Assembly: GCA_002347035.1 (NCBI GenBank)
Contig: DEAM01000005.1
Location: 1 to 64,000 of the forward strand
Reading direction: 5' to 3'
DNA: 64,000 bases
From: Gemmatimonadales bacterium UBA2982
GTDB taxonomy: Bacteria; Gemmatimonadota; Gemmatimonadetes; Longimicrobiales; Gaopeijiaceae
Shown: positions 53,588-62,547 of the stretch, one piece after another
Numbering within the stretch: the stretch's first letter is position 1
How the letters are laid out: each line of letters starts with the position of its first letter
Notes under the pieces: generated by a model
The model's database searches: none
Told to the model about the DNA's origin: nothing
The model's input: only the letters and a program-made list of their open reading frames with translations
Made by a program: the position numbers and the translations under genes

Positions 53588-54265
53588 CTATCTTCGGATG
53601 CCCACCACTGACCGATAGGCCCAGAGGTAGTCAAACATCGAATAAATGGTCAGGACTATCGCAAGCCAAAGCGTGATCCCTACCCAAGCGCCATGAAACT
53701 GGGCCCAAGTAAGCCACACCCATCCGTTCCAGGCTAGATTGCCTGCCAACATGCTCAAAGGGTACCAGAGCAGGATGCCCCCGATAAAGAGGTTCTGCAG
53801 CAAGGTCTTTCTCTTCCCAGCCCTACCAGCTGGGATCACCACTCCCCGAGTTGCCGCGTAAACACGGAAGAACGTTATGAATAGTTCGCGCCCAAAAACA
53901 AGCAGAATCACCCACAGAGGCAGAGCACCCCACCAGGGGATTAGATTGAGGTCACCACGTTGGGAAACTATGAATAACGGGAAAAATGTGGATACTAGTA
54001 GAAGCTTATCTGCGATGGGGTCAAGCAATTTGCCCGTGTCGGTGATCATGTCATATCGACGGGCTAAATAACCGTCCCAAACGTCGGATAGACCAGCCGC
54101 AACAAAAAGTACAAAAGCCCAAAAACGCGCGCCCAAATCAGGTGAGACAACAAGAAAGACAATTATAGGGCACGCGATAATACGGGCGATCGTGATCAGG
54201 TTCGGAAGGGTGATTTGGTTCACTAGAAGAAAGGGCGGCTGGCCGAAACTAGTCTGAAACCCCAC
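53588..54265 (-). CDS. pgsA: CDP-diacylglycerol-glycerol-3-phosphate 3-phosphatidyltransferase
   Basis: Makes phosphatidylglycerol phosphate from CDP-diacylglycerol in the inner membrane. The CDP-alcohol phosphotransferase motif is complete: DVWDGYLARRYDMITDTGKLLDPIADK, with five or six membrane helices over 225 residues. The start used is GTG at 54265 with CGGGGG upstream; a second in-frame GTG (VNQITLPNLIT) would remove 14 residues and fits the family start slightly better, so the exact start is open. Confidence 0.94.
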   Translation of the reverse strand: MGFQTSFGQPPFLLVNQITLPNLITIARIIACPIIVFLVVSPDLGARFWAFVLFVAAGLSDVWDGYLARRYDMITDTGKLLDPIADKLLLVSTFFPLFIVSQRGDLNLIPWWGALPLWVILLVFGRELFITFFRVYAATRGVVIPAGRAGKRKTLLQNLFIGGILLWYPLSMLAGNLAWNGWVWLTWAQFHGAWVGITLWLAIVLTIYSMFDYLWAYRSVVGIRR

Positions 54266-54332
54266 GACCCCCGAGCCAGATCAGACAACTCTTGACTCAA
54301 CCCGACTACCAGCGCCAGAAAAGTAGGAGAAC

Positions 54333-54647
54333 TCAAGCTTGCTCGAGTCCATTGTCGCCGGCAACCTCACGAATATCAGCCAACATTTCGTCAACGATCA
54401 CCTGGGCACGATCACGGAGCATTCGTCGGGGCTCCCATGCTACAAAGTCTCTCAAGAGCCTAATCAGGTCTACAGAAGCTGGCTCTTGATTAATATGGGC
54501 GAGAGCCGCAAGCCTTTGAAAAGGTCGCACGCTGAATAGATCGCGCTTATGCCGACTGATTTGGCTACGAATGATCAGCATGGCTAGAGCTCCAGCCACT
54601 CCAGCAGCCAAGACCGTCAAGGCCGCGGTTCGCACGGTCTTCTTCAC
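54333..54647 (-). CDS. Small membrane-anchored protein of unknown function
   Basis: A 104-residue protein with one N-terminal membrane helix (about 6-26, AALTVLAAGVAGALAMLII) and a basic, helical cytoplasmic or periplasmic tail (LIRLLRDFVAWEPRRMLRDRAQVIVDEMLADIREVAG). The GTG start at 54647 has AGGGAGATG upstream and lies 1 base beyond the recR stop, so it is coupled to recR. I do not recognise the family. Confidence 0.7.
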   Translation of the reverse strand: MKKTVRTAALTVLAAGVAGALAMLIIRSQISRHKRDLFSVRPFQRLAALAHINQEPASVDLIRLLRDFVAWEPRRMLRDRAQVIVDEMLADIREVAGDNGLEQA

Positions 54648-54648
54648 A

Positions 54649-55242
54649 TTACATCTCCCTTCGGCCAACCAACGCCTGAGCGATTGTTGTGCCGTCGACA
54701 TATTCTAGATCGCTCCCTACTGGAATCCCACGAGCAAGGCGGGTAACGCACGGCCCCAAGCTTCGTATCTCTCTCTCTAGGAAGACCGCGGTCGCCTCCC
54801 CTTCAACGCTCGCATTTGTTGCCACGATCACTTCCTGGATTTCACCCTGCGATTCAGTAATCCTCCTAAGAAGGGCTGCTACATTGAGCTCCTCAGGACC
54901 GACCCCGTCAAGTGGCGATAGCCGCCCGCCTAAGACGTGGAACATACCTCGATACTGCCCCGTTCGCTCAATCGCACCCACCTCATAAGCCTCCTCGACT
55001 ACACAAAGAACCGATCGGTCTCGTGCAGGATTCGTGCAAACTTCACAAAATTCATCTTCTGAGAAATTTCCACACTCCTTACATATCTTGATGTTCTCTA
55101 TGAGTTTCGTGATCGCTCGCGAGAGTTGACCGGCCTCCTCTTTCGACCCCTTCATGAGATGATGAACAAGTCTCAAGGCTGTCTTGGAGCCAATGCCTGG
55201 TAAGCGAGACAACTCGTCAGTGAGTTGCTTGATCACCGACAA
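54649..55242 (-). CDS. recR: Recombination mediator protein RecR
   Basis: RecR, with RecO and RecF, loads RecA at gaps. The 197-residue protein has the helix-hairpin-helix (LSRLPGIGSKTALRLVHHLM), zinc finger CKECGNFSEDEFCEVC, Toprim domain (SVLCVVEEAYEVGAIERTGQYRGMFHVLGGRLSPLDGVGPEEL) and the Walker-B-like LARGIPVGSDLEYVDGTTIAQAL. The start is TTG at 55242 with GAGGT about 8 bases upstream. Conserved dnaX-ybaB-recR order. Confidence 0.96.
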   Translation of the reverse strand: MSVIKQLTDELSRLPGIGSKTALRLVHHLMKGSKEEAGQLSRAITKLIENIKICKECGNFSEDEFCEVCTNPARDRSVLCVVEEAYEVGAIERTGQYRGMFHVLGGRLSPLDGVGPEELNVAALLRRITESQGEIQEVIVATNASVEGEATAVFLEREIRSLGPCVTRLARGIPVGSDLEYVDGTTIAQALVGRREM

Positions 55243-55267
55243 GTCGATTTACCTCGAACTATAGGGC

Positions 55268-55594
55268 TCAGAATAGCTTGGGTAGGCCAGGGATATTCAT
55301 GGGCAACCCTCCGGTAGCCTTACGCATCTCCTGCTCATATACGCTCTGGGCTTTAGACTGAGCCTCGGTAATCGCCGCGAGCACAAGGTCCTCTAGCATT
55401 TCCACATCCTGAGGGTCTACGCATCCTGGGTCAATTTGCACCTGTTTAACCTGACCTTTACCGTCGACTGTCACAGAGACCATGCCGCCACCTGAAGTTG
55501 CTGACACGCTAGTCGACTCTAGCGATTCCTGGATTTGGGTCATCTTTGACTGAAGTTTTTGACCTAGCTGCATCAGTTGCTGAAAATCAGTCAT
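55268..55594 (-). CDS. Nucleoid-associated protein YbaB/EbfC family
   Basis: A 108-residue DNA-binding protein between dnaX and recR, the universal YbaB position. The helical start FQQLMQLGQKLQSKMTQIQESL, the beta core GGGMVSVTVDGKGQVKQVQIDPG and the end GLPMNIPGLPKLF are typical. ATG 55594 was chosen; it is 4 bases after the dnaX stop. Confidence 0.94.
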   Translation of the reverse strand: MTDFQQLMQLGQKLQSKMTQIQESLESTSVSATSGGGMVSVTVDGKGQVKQVQIDPGCVDPQDVEMLEDLVLAAITEAQSKAQSVYEQEMRKATGGLPMNIPGLPKLF

Positions 55595-55598
55595 GGCA

Positions 55599-57290
55599 CT
55601 ATTCCATAAGCTCGAGGTCAAGTTCTTCTACCGCCCGCTCTAGCCGGGGTTCCTGGCGAAAAAGGGACTTAATAGTACCCTCCCGTACCTCATCTTCGGT
55701 AACTCGACCGGGCTCCCTAGACATTGACAGATCTCCTTCGAGGATGATCCTCGGGGGCCCTCCCAAAAAGAGAGTTAGACCATCTTGAATCTTACTAATC
55801 ACCTCAGGTTCGGCTAATCGTTCAGCGATAGGCTCTGGGATGGAAGACAGCTGGATCTCACCGTCTGGCAATTCTGTGACAGTGGCCGACCTTAGAAACA
55901 TACCAAGGCCTTTGGGCACCGTCGTTCCTGCATCCAACCAGCGAAGCCAAGCCTCCTGTGCCGTGGCAGCCGCTGTCGACTTATTTTCGACTGAACCTTC
56001 TTGCTTCGTAATAGCACCGCGTGCGTCGTTCACAGTGCCTGTTATTTTAGCGACTTCGTGCACCTTGTCACTGGGATCTTTCGCAGTCTGGGACCCGCCC
56101 GATGGACCCCCTTCCTCATCCGCAGGTAGCTCTAGAGTCGCTCCGCCACCAAGTGCTTCTATGAGTTCCTCCAAAGAGACTGTGCGGTCTAGAAAGCTCA
56201 GCCTAAGCAGGAGTATTTCTATCGGCAGTCGTGGGTTAGGGCTTCCGCGAAGACTCCCCTGAGCTTCGAGCTCTACCGCCATAGAAAGCATACGAAGTAG
56301 GTCACCTGGATCGAATGCTCTACTCCGGTCAACGAGAGAGATGCGCAAATCTTCCTGCACTTCAACAGTCGCCTCCGGTGAAAGGTGAAGGCGTAGAAGA
56401 AGGCGAAGGACATCAAGGAAACCATGGTAGAATTCTACGAGGTCGTAGCCCTCCTCGATGAGACGCTCCACAAGTGTGAATACATCCCCATGACGTCTGT
56501 CGCCTAGAATGTCGAGGACCTCCATGTAACGCTCCTCCTCGACTAACCCAAGCACTCTCCGCACCGACTTTGTATCGACCCCAGTACCCGTCAATGAAAG
56601 AACTTGGTCCATCAAAGACAATGCATCCCGCATACCTCCGTCCGCCTTTCGTGCTACGATACGGAGTGCATCTTCGGGAGCCTCAACACCCTCTTTTTCG
56701 AGCACGAACGACAATCGCGCAACAATGTCACCGACACTTATCCTCCTGAAATCGAACCGCTGACATCGGGATAGAATCGGAGCAGCACTCTGCTGGATCT
56801 TGTGAGGCTCTGTTGTTGCAAAAACGAAGATTACTCTTGGGGGGGGTTCTTCCAGAATCTTGAGGAGGGCATTCCATGCCTCCCTCGTGAGCATATGAGC
56901 CTCATCTAGGATATATATCTTGTATCGCCCCTGTGCACTGGGCGCGTACATGGCCCGTTCTCTCAGTTCACGGGCATCATCCACACCACGGTTTGACGCG
57001 GCGTCGATTTCCACGACGTCCATCGCAGTATGTCCGCCCCAGATTCTCCCGCAACTCTCGCACTCGCCACACGGCTCACCATTGTCTTGACGGCTAGGGC
57101 AATTGAGAGCCATGGCGAGTACCCGGGCCAGGGTAGTCTTCCCCACGCCACGGGGGCCACAAAAAAGGTAAGCGTGCCCTACTCGCCCACCTGTCACCGC
57201 ACCCCGAAGCGTCTCTGACACATGCTCCTGTGTTGCTACATCAGAAAAATAACGTGGGCGATACTTGGTTGCTAAGGCGATGTGTGTCAA
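55599..57290 (-). CDS. dnaX: DNA polymerase III subunits gamma/tau
   Basis: Clamp-loader ATPase of the replisome. From TTG 57290 it is 563 residues: ALATKYRPRYFSDVATQEHV, Walker A GPRGVGKT (45-52), a zinc site C-x8-C-x2-C-x2-C (CPSRQDNGEPCGECESC), Walker B YILDEAHMLTREAWNAL, SRC box LSRCQRFDFRRI, then the C-terminal domain III and a tau-like tail. A start further upstream would fall inside the SRP RNA gene, which is why the TTG is preferred; no strong ribosome site is seen. No frameshift site for gamma was noticed. Confidence 0.93.
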   Translation of the reverse strand: MTHIALATKYRPRYFSDVATQEHVSETLRGAVTGGRVGHAYLFCGPRGVGKTTLARVLAMALNCPSRQDNGEPCGECESCGRIWGGHTAMDVVEIDAASNRGVDDARELRERAMYAPSAQGRYKIYILDEAHMLTREAWNALLKILEEPPPRVIFVFATTEPHKIQQSAAPILSRCQRFDFRRISVGDIVARLSFVLEKEGVEAPEDALRIVARKADGGMRDALSLMDQVLSLTGTGVDTKSVRRVLGLVEEERYMEVLDILGDRRHGDVFTLVERLIEEGYDLVEFYHGFLDVLRLLLRLHLSPEATVEVQEDLRISLVDRSRAFDPGDLLRMLSMAVELEAQGSLRGSPNPRLPIEILLLRLSFLDRTVSLEELIEALGGGATLELPADEEGGPSGGSQTAKDPSDKVHEVAKITGTVNDARGAITKQEGSVENKSTAAATAQEAWLRWLDAGTTVPKGLGMFLRSATVTELPDGEIQLSSIPEPIAERLAEPEVISKIQDGLTLFLGGPPRIILEGDLSMSREPGRVTEDEVREGTIKSLFRQEPRLERAVEELDLELME

Positions 57291-57333
57291 TCGATTACAA
57301 CGTATGATCTCGAGTGTTACTGAATATGAGAAA

Positions 57334-57431
57334 TGCCCCAGGCGACCCGTAGCGACAATCACCGCACTTACCGCTGCTACCTGCGGGGTCCTGACGGGAT
57401 TCGTGAGCCATCGCCCTACGGACCTGGGGCA
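57334..57431 (-). ncRNA. ffs: Signal recognition particle RNA (small, 4.5S type)
   Basis: The 98-base segment closes with a perfect 9-base stem, TGCCCCAGG (57431-57423) with CCTGGGGCA (57342-57334), and carries the domain IV core: GTCAGG...AGCAGC, the Ffh-binding internal loop. The apical stem is ACC/GGT instead of UCC/GGA and the loop is CCGCA instead of the usual GGAA. Position directly upstream of dnaX is a common one for ffs. With Ffh it targets membrane proteins to the translocon. Confidence 0.88.
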
Positions 57432-57436
57432 CGTCG

Positions 57437-57465
57437 AACCTACCTGGGAGCTGGAACAAGGTCAA
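57437..57465 (-). promoter_or_regulatory. Promoter of ffs
   Basis: On the minus strand TTGACC (57465-57460), 17 bases, TAGGTT (57442-57437), placing the start at the first base of the SRP RNA stem. The same -10 box, TAGGTT, is seen before manC. Confidence 0.7.
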
Positions 57466-57488
57466 CGCGGGAGATCAGGTACTCGAGG

Positions 57489-58307
57489 CTACCCTAGGTT
57501 GGGCGGGTAAGTCCAATCAGGCCCCTCGGACCCCAAAGTCACCCGTAAGCCGTCCACCGCAGCGAGAGTAGGCACAGGAGTCCACTCTTGTACCTGTGCA
57601 GCAACCTCCTCGGGGCCCTGGAATTGGAACGGGTAGACGTGTGTCACAATCAGAAGTTCAGGGGTAGCTATAGTCGCAAACTCTGCTAATGTGCGGGGAG
57701 TCAAGTGAATGTTCGTCTGAGGAGGATCACTCAGTGCGCACTCGGCAATCAAGACTTGGCAATCCAACATAAAGTTTGCGACTTCCACCGATGGTCCCGT
57801 GTCTCCAGTATAGCCTAGCACCCAGGACTCACCTTCAAGTCTCCAGGCAAGGGATTCCTCAGTATGGGGGGTATGGCAGGAGCGGATCCTGAAAAGGTTT
57901 GCCGAATCAACAAATGAAGAGCCTGCAGCAACTTCGGTCACACAAACTTCAAAACCAGGGTCCAGAATATAGGGCCCGAAAGCGTCAGCCAGTCTGCTGA
58001 TGAAGCCCCTAAAACCCATCGGTCCAATAAGGTTAAGTGGATCAGTTCTTGCTGGTGAGACTCCATGTTTCAAAGCGAAAAGGACTGCTGCTAGGTCTCC
58101 TACATGATCATTGTGATAGTGGCTGATTACAATGTGTGTTAGGTCTGGCCAAGCAATCCCATGCTGATCAAAACCATGGAGGGTTCCTGGCCCACAATCA
58201 AAGAGAACCAGTGCATCATGAATGGTCACGACGTGAGCAGGTGATCGTCGAGTCGCATCGGGCAACAAGGTCCCGGACCCTAAGACCGTGAGGACGGAGT
58301 CGCTCAG
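57489..58307 (-). CDS. Metallo-beta-lactamase-fold hydrolase, RNase Z-like
   Basis: A 272-residue metallo-hydrolase. Metal motif SHYHNDHVGD, the following CHTPHTEESLAWRLE, GYTGDTGPS and IVTHVYPFQ are the RNase Z/ElaC-like pattern. The first ATG/GTG/TTG (TTG 58268) would cut off the conserved first strand; in the same frame the family start VLTVLGSGTLLPD is encoded upstream, beginning at CTG 58307, which overlaps the smc stop as CTGA. I therefore take the CTG as start. Substrate unknown: RNA or a small phosphodiester are both possible. Confidence 0.82.
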   Translation of the reverse strand: MSDSVLTVLGSGTLLPDATRRSPAHVVTIHDALVLFDCGPGTLHGFDQHGIAWPDLTHIVISHYHNDHVGDLAAVLFALKHGVSPARTDPLNLIGPMGFRGFISRLADAFGPYILDPGFEVCVTEVAAGSSFVDSANLFRIRSCHTPHTEESLAWRLEGESWVLGYTGDTGPSVEVANFMLDCQVLIAECALSDPPQTNIHLTPRTLAEFATIATPELLIVTHVYPFQFQGPEEVAAQVQEWTPVPTLAAVDGLRVTLGSEGPDWTYPPNLG

Positions 58308-61300
58308 GCAGCACCTGCCGCCTCAAGGGCTTCCTGAAGTTTTACACCAACGAGAGTACTGACGCCTGGTTCTTCCATGGTAACCCCGTAAATCCAATCA
58401 GCAGCCTCGATGGTCCGGGGATTATGAGTGATGACCACAAATTGTGTTTCTGCCTTGAAGTCTTCTAGCAGTCGGATAAAGCGCCCAATGTTATTCTCAT
58501 CAAGCGGAGCATCCACCTCGTCAAGGACACAAAAAGGGCTTGGTTTGACCAGGTAGATGCCGAATAGAAGCGATAAAGCGGTGAGCGCTCTCTCACCCCC
58601 CGAAAGCAGGTCAATACGCTGGGTTCGCTTTCCTCTCGGTGACACGTGAATCTCAATAGGAGACTCAAGAGGGTCCTCTGCTTCCTGAAGCCAAATATCA
58701 GCTTCACCGCCCTCGAACAATCTCAAGAACGTCTCGCGAAAATATTTTCTGATATCCTCAAAGGTCCCCACAAACAGTTCAGTTGCAGTCTTATTGATTT
58801 CACGGATCGCAGATCGAAGATCATTCCGAGCTCCGATCAAGTCTTCGCGTTGTCCGGTAAGGAAAACCAATCGCTCTTTCTCCTCCGCGTGCTCTTCCAG
58901 AGCCAACATGTTCACGGGGCCGAGTCTTTCAATGGCTACTAGCAAATCGTCAAGTTCATCCTGGAGATCCTCAGGATCACCGTCGACAAGTCCAGCCTCC
59001 TCCAGAAGGTAATTCAACGGGCGTCCCCACTCTCCTTCAAGTCGCTCTTGAATGCGTCCTATACGTCCGCCTAGCTCCTGGCTCTCTAGTTCCAAGACAT
59101 GTCGGCGGTCCGAGACTGTCCTCTCTGCTGTTCTAGCTTGGCGGACGCGACTTTCAGATGCAGTGAGCCCCTCTCCAACCTTCTCGAGTGCGTCGTTCCG
59201 TTGCCTGAGTTGTTCTTCTGCTTCAGTCCGCTCCAGGAAGAGTCGCTCAGTCGCGTCATTTCCCTCAGACTTCAGGCGCCTTGTCTCAGCCAGTTCTTCT
59301 CTGAGGCCAGCCTGCTCCTGGTCCAACTCCTGCACACGCTCTTCAGCCAGCACCAGAGTTGACTTGGTGGATTGAAGCCGCTCAGTAGCTCGGGCCAAAT
59401 CTCCTTCAAATCTGGCAACGTCGATGGCCAAACGCGCTTCTTTAGCACGAACTTCCTCCCAGTTTTCCTGCACAATTTCGACACCTGACGCAGCCGCTTG
59501 TCGCTCATCTTTTAGAGCAGACTCCTGCTGAAGCAGGATTGCTCGATCTTCTCGAGCTTCTTTTGCCCGGTCGAGTACGCGAGTTCGAGCTACTCTAGCC
59601 CCCTCCACCTGCCGAGCCAGTTCATTTCGCAGTCGATCCATGACACCATGTCTGTCACTCTGAGCATTAAGCTCTCCAAGCGCACGACGATGTTCATCCT
59701 CAGTTTTTTGGAGAACGGCGCGAGCATCTTCCAAGGCAACCTCAGTTCTCGTCAAAGCGTAGGTGCTATTCTCCAACCGTGCGGCAGCACTTTCGCTCTG
59801 AACTTTTGCTTCTTTATGAAGCTTTTTCACCCTCCTAAGCTCTTCTCGACGCTCCAGGACCCCGGAGCTTAATGATGGGTCACCAACACGAACGACTCCC
59901 TCATGCACTGTTACTGGCACGACTTCATCTGAACCTTTAAAAAGATCCACTCCGGCAAGGAGCGCTCTAACCCACGGCACCCCATCTCCCACGGGTGATA
60001 CTGAACCCAACAAATCTCCACTCGCACTACTACTGGACTCTGGGACCCGGTCTAGAGGGAGTAGGATGAGCCCCCCGCCTCCATCCCAAGTCGAGCCGAA
60101 CCAATCCAGGACTCGTTGTAGTGTGGCCTGATCTCGCACTATCAGGGCATTTGTCACTGGTCCAAGATATGCCTCGGCAGCGGCAGCGGCAGCAGGTGAT
60201 ACATCCATGAAGTCTACTAGTGCACCCAAAACACCTGGGTCGTCCAAGGAAAGTACTGCGCGTAGCACGGGCTCTGAGCTTTGTCGATCTCTTTCAAGCG
60301 CCTCCAGCGCAGATTTTCGAGCCCCGAGTTCAGCCTCTGCATCAAAAAACTCCCGCTCTGCCGCTCGGGCATTATCGAACGCCTTACGAGCCTCACTCAA
60401 CTCTGTCTGGCATGCTTTGAAATGGGTTTGAGCAGACGTCAGGGAATCCGAAAGTTCATCCACCTGACTTGAAAAGAGATCGCCCTGCGACTCTAGTTTC
60501 GTAACTACTTCGGAGGTCGACTTGAGCTCTTCCAATGCCTTTTCCAGCCTAAGCTGGAGCTCCTCTGCTTGCCCCTCACAAGCCTCAGCATCTCCTTCGA
60601 GCTGAGCACCCCGCCTAACAAGCTCATGACCCCGAATCTCCACAGAATCAAGATTTTCCCTTGACTCCATAAGATCCGAGCGAACCCTGCGGACTTCTTC
60701 ATCGAATTCATCAGCAACCTTCCTAACTTCATCCAGGCCCACAACTACGGTATCCCACTCCTCTCCCTGCTCACTCTCCTCGTCCTGCAGGGACGTGACC
60801 ACACCCTGTGCATCACCTTGCTCTTTCCCAATCTGGGCCAGACGCCTCTCAGCATATGTCGCACGCTCGTCAGCAACAGCTAAGTCACGCTCCCATCCAA
60901 TTAGCTGTTCGCGAATCGAATCAAGGTTGGCCACAGAGGACGATCGCTCTTTCTCTGCCTCCACTTCCCTCAACCTGAGTGCTTCAAATTCCGCTTCGGC
61001 TGTCGATAACTCAGCCACCATACCTGCTGCATTTTGGACATCCGTCTGCAGGTCATTGTCCACCTGCTTCAACTTCTCACTGAGGTCTTCTAGCTGATGA
61101 CGTACAACAGAAACTTCAAGATCAAGTCTCCTCGTCCTGTATTCCTCGTAACGTTCCGCTTTCCCCTTCTGCCGAGCTAGGGAGCGAACCTTACTCTGGA
61201 CCTCACCAATCACGTCCTCTAGCCGCTGTAAATCCGCCTCTGCTCGCTCCAGCCTCCGCGCTGCAGCCTTCCGGCGATCCTTATACTTACCGATTCCTGC

Positions 61301-61792
61301 AGCTTCCTCGAATAAGCCTCTTCGGTCATCGGCCCGATCAGACAAAATCGCATCGACCATGCGATTCTCTATAATCGCATACGCATTAGCACCCAACCCA
61401 GTGTCTCTGCAAAGATCGACAACGTCTCTTAGGCGACATGAGGAGCGGTTTATCGAATACTCACTACCCCCATCCCGGAACACCTGACGCCCGACTTCGA
61501 CCTCTTCAAAGGGAACCGGAAGCACCCCGTCCTCATTACTCACAGTAAGTGCCACCGCAGCCCTGTTCACAGGGCGTCGACCCACTGTACCCTGGAAGAT
61601 TACCTCCTCCATTTTAGCCCCGCGGATCGCTGTAGGTCGTTGCTCTCCCAGCACCCAGCGGATGGCATCACTAATGTTCGACTTCCCGCAGCCGTTAGGA
61701 CCTACAACAGCGGTTATGCCTTCATGAAACTCAATGATTGTAGGGTCTGCGAATGACTTGAAGCCATGAACTTTGAGTGAGTGAAGCTTCAT
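58304..61792 (-). CDS. smc: Chromosome partition protein SMC
   Basis: A 1162-residue condensin ATPase that folds and separates chromosomes. N-terminal head with Walker A GPNGCGKS (31-38) and QRPTAIRGAKMEEVIFQG, two long coiled coils, a hinge (about 510-640: GVLGALVDFMDVSPAAAAAAEAYLGPVTNALIV), and the C-terminal head with the signature LSGGERALTALSLLF and Walker B FCVLDEVDAPLDENN. scpA and scpB are not in the window. The ATG is at 61792. Confidence 0.97.
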   Translation of the reverse strand: MKLHSLKVHGFKSFADPTIIEFHEGITAVVGPNGCGKSNISDAIRWVLGEQRPTAIRGAKMEEVIFQGTVGRRPVNRAAVALTVSNEDGVLPVPFEEVEVGRQVFRDGGSEYSINRSSCRLRDVVDLCRDTGLGANAYAIIENRMVDAILSDRADDRRGLFEEAAGIGKYKDRRKAAARRLERAEADLQRLEDVIGEVQSKVRSLARQKGKAERYEEYRTRRLDLEVSVVRHQLEDLSEKLKQVDNDLQTDVQNAAGMVAELSTAEAEFEALRLREVEAEKERSSSVANLDSIREQLIGWERDLAVADERATYAERRLAQIGKEQGDAQGVVTSLQDEESEQGEEWDTVVVGLDEVRKVADEFDEEVRRVRSDLMESRENLDSVEIRGHELVRRGAQLEGDAEACEGQAEELQLRLEKALEELKSTSEVVTKLESQGDLFSSQVDELSDSLTSAQTHFKACQTELSEARKAFDNARAAEREFFDAEAELGARKSALEALERDRQSSEPVLRAVLSLDDPGVLGALVDFMDVSPAAAAAAEAYLGPVTNALIVRDQATLQRVLDWFGSTWDGGGGLILLPLDRVPESSSSASGDLLGSVSPVGDGVPWVRALLAGVDLFKGSDEVVPVTVHEGVVRVGDPSLSSGVLERREELRRVKKLHKEAKVQSESAAARLENSTYALTRTEVALEDARAVLQKTEDEHRRALGELNAQSDRHGVMDRLRNELARQVEGARVARTRVLDRAKEAREDRAILLQQESALKDERQAAASGVEIVQENWEEVRAKEARLAIDVARFEGDLARATERLQSTKSTLVLAEERVQELDQEQAGLREELAETRRLKSEGNDATERLFLERTEAEEQLRQRNDALEKVGEGLTASESRVRQARTAERTVSDRRHVLELESQELGGRIGRIQERLEGEWGRPLNYLLEEAGLVDGDPEDLQDELDDLLVAIERLGPVNMLALEEHAEEKERLVFLTGQREDLIGARNDLRSAIREINKTATELFVGTFEDIRKYFRETFLRLFEGGEADIWLQEAEDPLESPIEIHVSPRGKRTQRIDLLSGGERALTALSLLFGIYLVKPSPFCVLDEVDAPLDENNIGRFIRLLEDFKAETQFVVITHNPRTIEAADWIYGVTMEEPGVSTLVGVKLQEALEAAGAA

Positions 61793-61847
61793 CTGATTTC
61801 AGATGCGGCCTCAGCCGCCCGGTCCACAGTGCAACCCCCAATCATCT

Positions 61848-61988
61848 TCAACGTGCTATCCCGGAGTATCCATCCTGCCACCGAGGAACGTGACCAAAAT
61901 CAGGAGCTCTTACGATCTCACCTTCGCGAGGCACTTCGGCAGGCGGGACCTCGTCCTTAAACAGCTGCCAATAGGAAAATTCGGCCAT
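61848..61988 (-). CDS. Candidate small protein (46 residues) upstream of smc
   Basis: An ATG at 61988 opens a 46-codon frame ending at TGA 61850. The product (MAEFSYWQLFKDEVPPAEVP, then REGEIVRAPDFGHVPRWQDG) has a protein-like composition with two Trp and aromatic residues and no runs of rare codons. No strong ribosome site precedes it, and I do not recognise it. It may be a real small gene in the smc transcript or chance. Confidence 0.35.
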   Translation of the reverse strand: MAEFSYWQLFKDEVPPAEVPREGEIVRAPDFGHVPRWQDGYSGIAR

Positions 61989-62061
61989 CAACACTCATGT
62001 GTTCGGAGGAGCATTTGGGCTCGCTGGGGCGCCGGCCCGAAGTCTGACTTCGATGGTACAC

Positions 62062-62090
62062 AATTTAGACATGAAAAGCACTTACTGCAA
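62062..62090 (-). promoter_or_regulatory. Candidate promoter for smc
   Basis: On the minus strand TTGCAG (62090-62085), 17 bases, TAAATT (62067-62062). Both boxes match the consensus at about four of six positions, so support is modest. Confidence 0.4.
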
Positions 62091-62167
62091 ATGGGTAAAT
62101 TGGCCTGAAAACCCATAGATTTGGCGCTTTATCGAGGCACTAACTGCGTAACAGTACCTTCTCCCAG

Positions 62168-62539
62168 TCAATCTTCAGACATCTCCCATCTAGGAGCATC
62201 ACCCCACAAATTCTCAAGCTGATAGAATGTCCGAGCTTCCGGGTGAAAGATATGGACCACGAACTCAATATAGTCGAGCAATATCCAGCGCCCCCCTCTC
62301 AGACCCTCTACATGTTGTGGTCGCAAACTCTCCTTCTTCAGTTCTTCAATGATATGGTCCGCAATTGCCTTAACCTGGACGTCAGAGTTTCCGCTTGCTA
62401 TGACAAAATAGTACGTCGCTGTTGAGATGCCGTGGAGGTCCAACACAGTGACCTGGTGTGCCTTAAGTTCCTGGGAAAGCTCAACCGCCCGGAGGACCTC
62501 AGCGGGAAGTGGACGCTGGCCCTCGCTTTTTCCTTGCAA
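62168..62539 (-). CDS. rsfS: Ribosomal silencing factor RsfS
   Basis: Binds L14 of the 50S subunit and blocks joining of subunits when nutrients are short. The 123-residue protein has the DUF143 core: VTVLDLHGISTATYYFVIASGNSDVQVKAIADHI and GRWILLDYIEFVVHIFHPEARTFYQLENLWGDAPR. The start is TTG at 62539, 8 bases after rplI; no better in-frame start exists. The usual nadD partner is absent; it follows rplI instead. Confidence 0.92.
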   Translation of the reverse strand: MQGKSEGQRPLPAEVLRAVELSQELKAHQVTVLDLHGISTATYYFVIASGNSDVQVKAIADHIIEELKKESLRPQHVEGLRGGRWILLDYIEFVVHIFHPEARTFYQLENLWGDAPRWEMSED

Positions 62540-62547
62540 CTCTAAAT

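Larger units (their letters stand above)
61793..62167 (-). other. Leader region upstream of smc
   Basis: The 375-base gap holds a candidate 46-codon gene (listed separately), a candidate minus-strand promoter and a CGAAGT-CAG-ACTTCG hairpin (about 62039-62053). Nothing else was recognised. Confidence 0.5.

Noticed and set aside
57291..57362. Longer dnaX reading starting at GTG 57362
   Set aside because: It would begin inside the SRP RNA gene and adds residues unlike any DnaX N-terminus; TTG 57290 fits the family.
61803..62108. 101-codon plus-strand frame upstream of smc
   Set aside because: Pro/Ser/Arg-rich, no ribosome site, no family resemblance, and antisense to the better 46-codon candidate.
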